A stretch of DNA of 64,000 bases from Henningerozyma blattae CBS 6284 (Eukaryota; Ascomycota; Saccharomycetes; Saccharomycetales; Saccharomycetaceae): assembly GCF_000315915.1 (NCBI RefSeq), contig NC_020191.1, positions 620,001-684,000 on the forward strand. The letters run 5' to 3'. This document shows, piece by piece, positions 51,251-60,381 of this stretch. The notes beneath the pieces are model-generated. The model was not told where the DNA came from. It saw only the letters and a list, made by a program, of their open reading frames with translations, and did not search any database. Each line of letters opens with the position of its first letter. Position 1 is the first letter of the stretch. Made by a program: the position numbers and the translations under genes.

Positions 51251-52758
51251 AATGAGAAATAACTGTTGATCGTTCTTTCTCTTTTGATATTTTGATTTTT
51301 TTTTAGCTTAGAAAGAGGTTTTTGTTGATGATGATAGCATATATAGAATCTAGGAGAAATGTAATAAGATTAACGGATCAAAGTTTGTATAACTGAAACC
51401 TTACTACATATACAAAGTGTGTTAACTATTATACATTAGGTTTTGAAAAGGAAGTAATATATTCAAGAAGGATTTCTGATGTTTGTTTTTTTGAACATAA
51501 ATATTAGCGAGAATGTTTTTTATGTTCTTAAGTAGTAACTGCCACTTGTCAACTTATGTATTAGTAAAAAATTTGAAAAAATATTACAAACCTAAGTAAT
51601 ATTGGGAGTTGTTTTGATCTTGATCCAGTAATAAAGTAGAAACATGTATCTACGCATAATATTTGTTTTTCTTGTTTATTTCTTTTTGGAAATATAATCT
51701 TGTTATACATACTGAATTGAGATTCAAAATGTTGATTTTTAAATATGAACAAATAAATAAATAAATAAAATGAAAAAAATGGTGAAAAAAAATACATACA
51801 CTTATACATGCATATAAACATAAAGATATTTTCGTGAGGTAATGGAGTGAGATACGAAAAATAACATGAAAACTTAAAATTGTATATAACTTGAAGTGAA
51901 TTGAACAGAATTGAATTTGAAATTTGGGACTTAGACAGAAAAAAAAAATGAATGTGACTCCTAGTAAATCTAGACAAAAATAAAAGGAGGAGGAGAATGT
52001 AATGAAATAGCAAAACGATGAAAAACTAAAGTTTATGAGAGGGGAAATGACGTGGGTAGTCAATTAATAAAATGATATAGAAGAAAAAAATAAAAATAAG
52101 GGAATGAAAATAACTAATTTTTAAAAAAAATAGAAGAAATAAAAATAAAACGAAAACAGAAGGGATGAAACAACGCTAGCGTATTAAATAGTAACGAAAC
52201 AATAATATGAGGGAAAGAATTGAAATTTTAACCTGAAAAAAAAACAGTTTAATAGTACAACGTAAATTTAATTTTTATGGTTAGTATTGTTATTATTATT
52301 TATCAATTTTTTTTTAATATACATAAATGATGAAGATGTGGGAAAATGTAGTGAGTGAATCAAAATATTAAAATCTTGGGTATTGAGGGGCGAGTAAAAA
52401 AAAAATTAATTATTAATATATGATATGATCTAGTTTTGGGGTATTGTTATTAATAGAAATGTATGTGGGTATGTCAGTTAATGTATTGATTACAATGTGA
52501 TGAAATGAAACATGGGATTAAACCCATAATAAAAAGTAATAAAGAAAGCAGGGTTTATGAAGATGAATAAAGGATAGAAAACAGAAATTAGAAATTATTA
52601 TTGAGTATCATAAAATGTAAAATGTTAATTGAGAAAAGCTAGTAACTCAAAATAAAATAAAAAAAAGGAAAGATGGAAATAATTTCTACAATGAAATCGG
52701 GGGAGGGGAAAAAGTGGAACATTAGAATTAGAAATATGGAAAGGTAAATTATTTGCCA
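51251..52758. other. Purine-rich gene-free region beyond POG1 stop
   Basis: About 1.5 kb between the transporter promoter and the POG1 stop. The plus strand is rich in A and G from about 51700 to 52740, giving F/L-rich frames on the minus strand (51561-52063) that are products of composition. A weak C/D snoRNA-like arrangement at 51316-51401 is discussed as a finding. The purine bias means POG1 transcripts would have pyrimidine-rich 3' sequence if long. Confidence 0.4.
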
Positions 52759-54171
52759 CTATTTAGGTGGAGGATGTTTCGGTGTATGAATTAAAAAATT
52801 CATCGGCCTTTGTGGAGATATTTGTGTCATACGACCTGGCGACCTACTACTTATATTAGGATTTATATTTGATGAAGTTGTTGATTGCGGTAAAACATTT
52901 GTACTATACGATCTTCTATGACCCATATTTCTATTTCTTTGAGTAGCATCAACAGGTATTGAATAAGATAAAGGTTGATTTGCAATACCAGGTCTCAAAT
53001 ATTGCTGTTGTTGCTGTTGAGGTTGTAATTGGCCCTGTTGATAAGGTAGTTGTTGTATATAAGTAGGTTGTGGATTTTGAGTTTGATTAAACCCTGGCGC
53101 CAAAACCATAATAGGTTGTCCAACTTGATTGCCTGCAGGTGCTGTTGTGGGCGTAAAATATTTTTGGCCTTGTATCGTAGAAGCTTGACTAGTATTCCCA
53201 GTAGCAGCTAAATTTGCACTTGTTCCTTGAACAGGAGAGTATGTAGTCATATATGGTTGTTGTGGATGTAAATAAGGAGACGTATTGCTATTCAATGGAA
53301 TAAATGTTTGAGGTTGTTGTAAGACGGAAGATGCGGTAGCAGGCCTTTGTTGAATCGGAAAAGCATTACTTGCAGATATACTATTTTGTCTTGATGGTCT
53401 TTGACTATTTGTAGCTGTAAAAGATGGGCTTACATTCACATTCGAGGCATATTCATGCAATAAACTTTGTTGGTTTCTAGAAGGATCTTGATCTAGTCTT
53501 CTTCTCTTACTTAATGGAGACCCCAACTGAGGGGCATATTCTGCTGCCGTTGTCGATGTGCGAGAACCGGTTACTCTATATGGATCGATGAAATCTAACA
53601 ATTTATTAAGAGAATCATTGGAAAACCCACTCGAACTTATAAATTCAATGGATTTCTGGAGTAATTCCAAATTTTTATGTCTTATATCTTCTGCTTCTTT
53701 GTTTAATCTATGAGTTTCAAAAGTTAGATAATTTTGTAGAATAGTATCCGATATATCTTCTGTTTTATCATTTAACCCCAATTTGAAAAGTATATGATCT
53801 CTCATAGAGGTTAATGACGAATTTTTCGATTTATCACCTTTGATCCCACTCGATTCTGCTGTTACAGTAGCCGTGCTGGTTGCAGTGGTCGTTCCACTAT
53901 CTACAGTGGTAACATTTGAAGATGGATTATCATTAATAATGGATTTAATTGTACTTATTCCTGGTTTAGTTGTTGTTGTTGCAGTTGGTCTATCAATTTT
54001 TTCATTTTTTTCTTGATCAGTCGATTGTGTTGTGTCTGTCGTTGGTCGTGAAATATTTGTATTTGGATTAGTTTCGATATGTTTGTCCTCTTTTATAGGT
54101 TGATCTTCAATTGAACTATTATCTTTTTTCTCACTATCCTTTGAAATTTGTTTATCTTTATCAGAAGGCAT
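52759..54171 (-). CDS. POG1: Chromatin-associated regulator Pog1
   Basis: Encodes 470 residues (S. cerevisiae Pog1 351). Pog1 is a nuclear protein that promotes re-entry into the cell cycle after pheromone arrest and acts at G1 cyclin promoters. The decisive feature is the conserved C-terminus RPMNFLIHTPKHPPPK (S. cerevisiae RPVNFLIHTPKHPPPT). Just upstream, GHRRSYSTNV matches SHRRSQSANV. A helical N-terminal block at about 120-195 (MRDHILFKLGLND, RLNKEAEDIRHKNLELLQKS) corresponds to the S. cerevisiae IRILKQLGFDD region, and SPLSKRRRLDQ near 220 looks like a nuclear signal. The middle is Gln/Pro/Thr-rich. The gene lies between the transporter and SIM1, as in YIL121W-YIL123W, with 2.7 kb of non-coding DNA before its start. 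Confidence 0.94.
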   Translation of the reverse strand: MPSDKDKQISKDSEKKDNSSIEDQPIKEDKHIETNPNTNISRPTTDTTQSTDQEKNEKIDRPTATTTTKPGISTIKSIINDNPSSNVTTVDSGTTTATSTATVTAESSGIKGDKSKNSSLTSMRDHILFKLGLNDKTEDISDTILQNYLTFETHRLNKEAEDIRHKNLELLQKSIEFISSSGFSNDSLNKLLDFIDPYRVTGSRTSTTAAEYAPQLGSPLSKRRRLDQDPSRNQQSLLHEYASNVNVSPSFTATNSQRPSRQNSISASNAFPIQQRPATASSVLQQPQTFIPLNSNTSPYLHPQQPYMTTYSPVQGTSANLAATGNTSQASTIQGQKYFTPTTAPAGNQVGQPIMVLAPGFNQTQNPQPTYIQQLPYQQGQLQPQQQQQQYLRPGIANQPLSYSIPVDATQRNRNMGHRRSYSTNVLPQSTTSSNINPNISSRSPGRMTQISPQRPMNFLIHTPKHPPPK

Positions 54172-55850
54172 TAGTAATTAATTAAACGTGAATAAAGAAA
54201 AAAAAGGCAAAAGAAGAAAAAAAAGAGATAGGGAAAAAAAGAGATAGTAATAAATTAAAAAAAGACGAAAAAAAAAAAGGAAAGATCAAATTTCGATAGA
54301 AATAACACAAAATGGTTTATTTATGAATTGAATATGATTTTGAAGAAAAAAAAGAAAATGATGAAAAGATGAAACAAAATAAAGTAAAAAAAAAATGAAT
54401 AAAGATACAATTAAAAAGAAAAAAAATGTAACGAATAAAAAAAATGATTCTAATTGGTAATAAAAGCCGATATTATTTAATTTCCCTTCAGATCTTCGAG
54501 AAACGTGAAACGTGATGAGGAAATCGGGGAAAAAAATTGTAATTTTTTTGTCTAGTGAAATTTCAAAGAAATAAATATTGAAACAGAAACAAAATGGTGC
54601 AGGAGGGATATCTTGTTTGAGATCCGGGTATTTTTGATTAAATTATTGTAATTTTGATTTGTTTGTTGTAATCTTTTTATTATTTTTTTCAATTAAAGAG
54701 TAACTGAAAAGAAATGGAGCTAATTTTTTTTCCTAAAAAAAATAAGCAGTTATGGTCAATTAATGATTTAAATAAATATAATTGGTTAAGCGAAGGACGA
54801 ATAGTTTGATTCTTTTAATAGGATTGATTTAAAAATAAAGTAGATGGATTTGTTTCAAACAAACAAAAGGATGTAATATTTATTTTAAATAATTATTTGC
54901 TTTGGTAAGGGGAAGGTAAGTGGTGGGTTGTATTGTAAAGTTTTTTTCTTTAAAATTTTTTTTGATAAATATGCCCAATTCTTTGCTAAAAACTATAGTT
55001 GTTGTTTTTTCTTTCTAACCTCTTTTTTCTTGATGTTTAAATATTGCGAACTTTTAATTACTGATAGGGCAGAATATTATCTAGGGAATGGCAAATGTGA
55101 TATATAGATTGGGTTATTAGGTAAGTAGGAAGATAGGTTCAAAAAATAAATAAAATCTATTTAAAAAAAAAACTAAAAATACCAAGAGAAAAATATGAAA
55201 GAGAAGAAAAAGAGAGAGAGAGGGAGTAAGAGTGAGAGAGCAAAAACCCAGCTATGTCTTTTTAATTATAGGTTTTTTTTTCATTTTTTTTTCTTTCGAA
55301 GAAATAAGTAATAGATATATATGTAATGGAAAGTAGGATTTCTGGATCAAATATTACGTCGTCAATTTGCTTAATTGAAAGAAACTCATTCTGGAAATGG
55401 AGGCATTCTAAAAGAGAGAGGGGACGCAGTGATATATAGGGTGTTTGATTGTTGAGACAAGAATAGTTTATTTTAGTCGATGGTACCTTGGGACGATTTT
55501 CCCAGAGTAGAAGATGTACCTTGGTTTGAAATGTTTTAGAGGGATCAGGAGGGAGGCACGGAAATACAAAAAGGAGATTCCAAGACAAATTGAAATTAAA
55601 TGAGGTAAGTTTCATTGAAAAAATTTCCTTTAATTGAATGAAAATGAAATTTTATAAAATCAGGACCAATTGTATCAAATATAAAACATATTTTAACATA
55701 TTTTAGCATATTTTAACATAATTGATATAGAAGGAAGAGAAGAGAAATAAAAAAGAAATGAAATGAAATGAAATGAAATCAAAAAACCGAAATGAAATAC
55801 AAAAAAAAAAAATTTCGCCAAATCTGGGGTCCTGAAAGGGAAATGAAATT
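54172..55850 (-). promoter_or_regulatory. Long pyrimidine-rich upstream region of POG1
   Basis: About 1.7 kb before POG1 with strong purine excess on the plus strand, so the RNA-sense strand is U/C-rich. Examples are A/G runs at 54195-54290 and the GA tract at 55196-55240, which reads CTCTCACT and CTCTCTCT on the RNA strand (both fit CNYUCNYU). Two short arrays occur at its far end: a CATATTTTAA-type repeat at 55686-55720 and an AATGA run at 55756-55778. No convincing gene. Confidence 0.5.
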
Positions 55851-56890
55851 GTATTTCCGCAGATACATTGTGGCTGTGCGGCCAGTTCTGTGCTCACCCT
55901 GAATACCAGTTGACGTGTACTTGCTTTTTCTGTGACGCGTCAAGTTTTGTTTTGCTTATATAAATATATATATATATTGGAATATTGGATGGTTCTAAAA
56001 TTAGCTGATTTCTCAGAAAACGGCGGAGCACCAAGACATCCGCCGATCGCGGGTGAGTTTACCCGAAGGGTGGCCCAAATTGGAAATGTGATGACAGTGC
56101 GAGTTCCTAAAACGGATGTGTCGTTTGCAAGTTTCCGAAGAGGTAGCGCGGTGGTATACTTCCTAATGGGGGAAACCGATGTGGTGCCTGTATCTGAAAG
56201 GGATGCCGTACAGATGTCTAAAAAAGTATAAACTGTAATTGGCAGGCACCATTTACAGTGACTATATGATTATAATAGGTAAAGCAACGAGAAGGAGAAA
56301 AAAGGAATAGTCTGGGGCAATTATATGGATAAGAATGGTCAACATATGAGCAAGAATAGGCAAAAGGAGAGATGTCCTGGAAGTCTTGAAATGGCCACTT
56401 TACCGTATATAGACAGGAGATTGGAGGCACAATGTGGGTGCCTAATGTAGATACGAGTGCCTAGTTAGGTAGTGTTTACCCAATGTAGCCATGAATGTCA
56501 GATTTTTAGGGGATCCTAATGCGTCTGCGTGTTCCTATCTTGGCGAAATGGTGTGTGGTTTAGGAATTAGGGTGCAGATAAGAGTTCCCAAATGGGAGCA
56601 CTGGATGGCTGAAAGAGGGAGAGCAATGTCTTTAAATGGATACAGAGTATATATAAAGTGTGATGTATTGGTATTATTAGATTGAAATATAATATACAAA
56701 ATAAAAAAAGAAAAAAAAGAGATAAAGTGGGTAAGTCTTGTATGGATAGAGAAAGTACGTGTCAAAATGGAAGCCGGTTAGTATTAAGAAAAACGAGAGA
56801 ATGAGTGAAGTGAAAAATAACATGAAAGCGAATGAATGTCCTAAAGAGATGAATAATTAAAAAGTGCCAAAAAGAAGTCTATTCTTTTAA
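55851..56890 (-). promoter_or_regulatory. GC-richer distal upstream region of POG1 and SIM1 3' flank
   Basis: About 1 kb of higher-GC sequence. It holds an MCB word ACGCGT (55935-55940), an inverted pair GGCGGA/TCCGCC (56022-56027, 56039-56044), a CGG-N10-CCG arrangement (56050-56065) that overlaps a Reb1-type TTACCCG (56059-56065), and repeated GTGCC/GGCAC words to about 56460. A 99-codon frame at 55932-56231 covers these elements and has no recognisable homology, so I treat the region as regulatory. Confidence 0.45.
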
Positions 56891-58279
56891 TTAGTTGTAC
56901 AAGACGAAATGAGCAGAACCTGAAGTTACTGAAACAGTACACCCATCAGTGCCATCACCGTTAAATTTACCATTTTCATAAACACATTGACCATTTACAA
57001 CAGAGTTCGAGTCTGCTGCTACGATCTTTACGTTATAATTCAAAGGAGAGTTATTATTTGGGTTTGGAATCAATGACAGATAAGATATGCCACCTGTGGA
57101 ACCAGCACCGAAATTCAATGGAGCCCAATTACCGATACCTGAGCCAGAGGTACCCCATACACAACCATCTTCCACAGAGACACCTGCGTTATTAACGTAA
57201 TATTGAGCAGATGTCTTTTGACCTTGCCACATGTAATAATTATCTTCATCAACGACAGTCAAAGGTAAATTGGAATTGGATTCAACAAATGTAGGAATAA
57301 CCATATTTTCAGTACCTGGATAGTCAGTTCTACAGATGGCAACACCTTGTGATAATTCATTAACCACGTAGGCAGAATTGGTCCCCCACTCACACAAGTA
57401 ATCGGCGTCAGTGTTGGATCTATACAAGTATCCACCTTTACATAACAACCCACCTACGGATCTCCCATCGGAAGGTTGTTCAGATGGCCATTGAGTCTTG
57501 GACATACCTGGTTGACAAGCGTACGAGCAATAAGAACCTTCTTGACAAGAACCACCAGTAGAAGTATCAGAATTTTCAATACCTGCCCAACCACCTTGGT
57601 TCATCCAATCGATATTGATTACACCTTGTCCTGAGGGGAAATCGGAACATTTGATTGTTCCGTCTTGGAATTTTTCCGAAGGTGACACAAAGGCGGCTAA
57701 GTCACCGAAAATGGAGCCTGAACCAGAAGCTGGTGAAGTGTTGCTATCATCAGTTGAGCTTGAATCTTGGGAAGAGACTGATGAAGTGGAAGCAGCTACG
57801 CTTGAAGTGGCTGCAACAGTGGAAGTGGCTGCACCAGTAGATGTGGCTGCAGCATTAGAGGTGGTGACAACTGCATTAGTTGATGCAACAGGAGATCCAG
57901 TCACAGTAGTAGTAGTATCGCCACCAGCAGTGGCAACAGCATTTGTAGTACCTTGATTCAATACTGCATTTTCATCTACTGCAACCAAGTTACCATTACT
58001 AGTAGCAATTTGCTGGTTTTTTTGTAGTGTAGTAGATGACACTACATTACCATTGTTATCATTAGCTTGCAATACAGTGTTACCGTTATTATCAACGACC
58101 ACGGTTTCGTAGACATATGTATATACAACAGCTCTCTTATTATGTTTGTGGCCAGCTTGTGAATCTAATGTAGTTGCTACTCTTTTCTTATTAACGACTT
58201 TATGTTGTTTAGCATGAGGTAAAGCAGAGATGGCTTGAGAGGCTAAAAGAGCCGCGGCGAGACTAGTAGAAAGTTTCAT
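56891..58279 (-). CDS. SIM1/SUN4: SUN-family secreted cell-wall protein
   Basis: Encodes 462 residues (S. cerevisiae Sim1 476, Sun4 420). SUN proteins (Sim1, Uth1, Nca3, Sun4) are secreted beta-glucosidase-like wall proteins that act in septation and wall remodelling. Order: signal peptide 1-19 ([19 protein letters not shown]), dibasic Kex2-type sites KKR (31-33) and NKR (47-49), a Ser/Thr/Ala-rich O-mannosylation region (about 105-185), and the Cys-rich SUN domain 198-462 beginning [20 protein letters not shown], with [23 protein letters not shown] and [12 protein letters not shown]. The position between POG1 and AYR1 matches SIM1 (YIL123W); SUN4 (YNL066W) is its ohnolog, so the exact name depends on which copy was kept. 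The upstream region carries Swi4-type boxes and a CTCA repeat. Confidence 0.93.
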   Translation of the reverse strand: MKLSTSLAAALLASQAISALPHAKQHKVVNKKRVATTLDSQAGHKHNKRAVVYTYVYETVVVDNNGNTVLQANDNNGNVVSSTTLQKNQQIATSNGNLVAVDENAVLNQGTTNAVATAGGDTTTTVTGSPVASTNAVVTTSNAAATSTGAATSTVAATSSVAASTSSVSSQDSSSTDDSNTSPASGSGSIFGDLAAFVSPSEKFQDGTIKCSDFPSGQGVINIDWMNQGGWAGIENSDTSTGGSCQEGSYCSYACQPGMSKTQWPSEQPSDGRSVGGLLCKGGYLYRSNTDADYLCEWGTNSAYVVNELSQGVAICRTDYPGTENMVIPTFVESNSNLPLTVVDEDNYYMWQGQKTSAQYYVNNAGVSVEDGCVWGTSGSGIGNWAPLNFGAGSTGGISYLSLIPNPNNNSPLNYNVKIVAADSNSVVNGQCVYENGKFNGDGTDGCTVSVTSGSAHFVLYN

Positions 58280-58311
58280 GATGTAGTATTATTTATTAAA
58301 AGGAAGGAAAA

Positions 58312-58375
58312 TGAGTGAGTGAGTGAGTTAGTTAGTTAATTAGTTAATTAGTGAGTTAGCTAGCTAGTTAGTTGG
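58312..58375. repeat. 16-unit TGAG/TTAG tetranucleotide array in SIM1 leader
   Basis: Sixteen 4 bp units of TGAG, TTAG, TTAA or CTAG form, 33-96 bp before the SIM1/SUN4 start. On the RNA-sense strand the part nearest the ATG reads as repeated CTCA, giving overlapping CACTCACT, an exact match to the Ssd1 consensus CNYUCNYU. S. cerevisiae SUN-family mRNAs are known Ssd1 targets through their 5' leaders. Confidence 0.85.
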
Positions 58376-58578
58376 GTTAAATAAATGAGTGAAAAAGCGA
58401 AACGATGCGGGTTTAAGGGTATGAGAGATATGTAGTGAAGTCAATAGTAATAATGTCCAGCAAGCCATGTGTTTTATATATGGCTTACGGGAGCAATTCA
58501 GGCACAATTAACACACCAAGGACGTCCATTCAATATAAGCATATTTTGGCAGCCGCCAGGCGCAGTGGCTTAAAAATC

Positions 58579-58854
58579 CACGAAATCTGGGCACTGGTCA
58601 TTAGGCACTAGGCTATTTTTTTGTTGCCATTTTCGCGTCGTGCTGGGTCACCGTTTGGGGCAACAGAATGTGGGCGTGTTGTTCGTTACAATCTGTGTTT
58701 CAAGATTGCTGCGGGTCTGTTTTCGCGTTGAGCCAGCATGGCTTTGGAGGGGATTTTTCGCGTGGGGGTGTTATGGCCCGATATGGAATCGCTCTATAGA
58801 GCAAAAAAAGGATTGATGCAGAATCGACTAATGGGGAAAATATCAGGCACGAAA
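58579..58854. promoter_or_regulatory. Five Swi4-type (CRCGAAA) boxes upstream of SIM1
   Basis: Exact SCB matches on either strand: CACGAAA at 58579-58585 and 58848-58854, and TTTCGCG (CGCGAAA) at 58631-58637, 58721-58727 and 58756-58762. They lie 300-575 bp before the SIM1/SUN4 start. SBF (Swi4-Swi6) drives many wall genes at late G1, so cell-cycle control is a strong inference. The rest of the 58280-59043 gap contains a TATA-like TTTTATATATGG near 58471 and no gene. Confidence 0.75.
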
Positions 58855-59043
58855 AATTTGAAACAAGGCAACTTGATTTTAGGACTTGGCATTGCACGTG
58901 ACTCGAAACTAAGGTTGAACTTACGCCTGCATCTGCACCTGCACCTACACTTGTTGACCGCTGACCGATGAAAATTAAATACAACAAAAACAGTAACCAC
59001 AAAACGGCTATACGTCATATTAGATATACATCACTACACACGA

Positions 59044-59931
59044 TTATAAAGTCTTCTTGGCGTCGGCGGCTCGGGCAAAGACTGCTCCTAGTTTGAACTT
59101 GTGCACGACAAACATTTCGATCAGCCAGTATGGAACGAGTACACTGACAAAGTATAGGACAGTGGCCATCTTACCACGGTAAACATCGACAGGGTCCTTG
59201 GCACTGGCAATATCTTGTACCACTTGACGAGCATATTCTTCAGCGCTCATTGGTCTATTGTTCTTAGCCATTAATTGACGGTTTTCCAAAGCCGCTTGGC
59301 CCTCTGGGAAGTTGTATATAGAGTCTGCCGGTAGTTGTCTTGTGTCGGCAATGTTGGTATCGACACCACCAGTGACCACATTAATCACACGTACACCAAA
59401 TGGTTTCAATTCTAAATGAAGCACACGTGCGTATTGGTGGATGGCAGCTTTACTGGCAGCATAGATAGACCCGAAGGGGAAAATAAAGATACCAGAGACC
59501 GAACCAGTGAACAAAATGGTCCCCTTAGCATTGATGACAAATTCACTTAGTTCCCTGCACAAATTAACATGACCAAAGAAGTTGACCCTGAAACATTGTT
59601 CCACTTGTTCCATAGTGACATCCAAGGCTGGTAATGTACAACTTTGACCTGCATTATTGTACAAAACATCCAACTTCTTATCAACCAATTCGTCATTCAA
59701 ACGTTCTTTAAATTTCATCACTTCTTTGATGTTTGTGATATCCAAATTAACTCTGACGACTATATCATGACCAAACTCCTTTTCTAAAGGTATCATAGGC
59801 TCAGTACGGCGCGCACATGCGTAGACTTTGTAACCCTTCAAAGCTAATTCTTTGGTGACAGCAAACCCAATACCGGAAGAGGCACCAGTCACTAATGCCA
59901 CTTTACGTGGTGCAGATGTACTAGAATCCAT
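59044..59931 (-). CDS. AYR1: 1-acyldihydroxyacetone-phosphate reductase
   Basis: Encodes 295 residues (S. cerevisiae Ayr1 297). It is a short-chain dehydrogenase that uses NADPH to reduce 1-acyl-DHAP to lysophosphatidic acid in the ER and on lipid droplets; the S. cerevisiae enzyme also has triacylglycerol lipase activity. The family motifs are intact: TGASSGIG (15-22) for cofactor, NNAG (92-95), Ser144, and YAASK with Tyr157 and Lys161. ARR at 40-42 after the second strand fits NADPH preference. A hydrophobic C-terminal segment (VLYFVSVLVPYWLIEMFVV) is the likely membrane anchor. It lies between SIM1 and STH1 as in YIL123W-YIL126W; KGD1 is missing between AYR1 and STH1. Confidence 0.95.
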   Translation of the reverse strand: MDSSTSAPRKVALVTGASSGIGFAVTKELALKGYKVYACARRTEPMIPLEKEFGHDIVVRVNLDITNIKEVMKFKERLNDELVDKKLDVLYNNAGQSCTLPALDVTMEQVEQCFRVNFFGHVNLCRELSEFVINAKGTILFTGSVSGIFIFPFGSIYAASKAAIHQYARVLHLELKPFGVRVINVVTGGVDTNIADTRQLPADSIYNFPEGQAALENRQLMAKNNRPMSAEEYARQVVQDIASAKDPVDVYRGKMATVLYFVSVLVPYWLIEMFVVHKFKLGAVFARAADAKKTL

Positions 59932-60381
59932 TGTATATTATTTGTATATATGATAAAAAAAATTGTATGCTATGTTTATCCTGTTTTATCTAACTAGATT
60001 GTTAACACTCCTTTTTGTCCCTTCGTATCCCTTCACATCTCTTCATATCTATTCACATCCTCTCTTTTATATATATACATAAATGTTAGCTTCGTCCGAC
60101 CTCCCGAGCCCCTATTTTTCCACACGTGTCCCTCACACGTGTCCTGTCAGCGGATCCCGACGATCCCCGCGAAACTGTCAAAGATTCACATACGCCTTAC
60201 ATTACAATATACAATATACAATATTTCATTATACAACATACATGACACTATACATTACTATGTACTGCGCGAATAGTTAGATACTATCCGGATTAGGAAG
60301 CAGCTGGGCATGTCACCGGCATACTAGAATAAGATTATCTGGAAACTCGTCGTTTCCTAATATGGTGCCATGTCTAACCCC
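59932..60381 (-). promoter_or_regulatory. AYR1 promoter / STH1 3' flank
   Basis: A 450 bp gap. TTTTATATATATACATAAATG at about 60065 provides a TATA element. Repeats of CCCTTC/TCTTCA type precede it (60020-60065), and CAATATA copies follow near 60205-60225. The tandem E-boxes at 60121-60146 are listed separately. KGD1, present here in S. cerevisiae, has left no visible trace. Confidence 0.55.
60121..60146. promoter_or_regulatory. Tandem 13 bp E-box repeat before AYR1
   Basis: Two direct copies, CACACGTGTCCCT (60121-60133) and CACACGTGTCCTG (60134-60146), each with a CACGTG core (60123-60128 and 60136-60141). They lie 190-215 bp before AYR1. CACGTG is bound by Cbf1, Pho4, Tye7 and Ino2-Ino4. 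For a phospholipid gene, Ino2-Ino4 is a reasonable but unproved candidate. Confidence 0.65.

Noticed and set aside
51561..52063. Two overlapping 137-150 codon minus-strand frames rich in Phe, Leu and Ile
   Set aside because: They arise from a purine-rich plus strand read in reverse; both are low complexity and overlap each other in different frames.
55932..56231. 99-codon plus-strand frame upstream of POG1
   Set aside because: It coincides with a GC-rich block of regulatory words, has no recognisable homology and no good promoter of its own. A young gene cannot be fully excluded.
59060..59070. TCGGCGGCT resembling the Ume6 URS1 core
   Set aside because: It lies inside the AYR1 coding sequence near its 3' end, not in a promoter.
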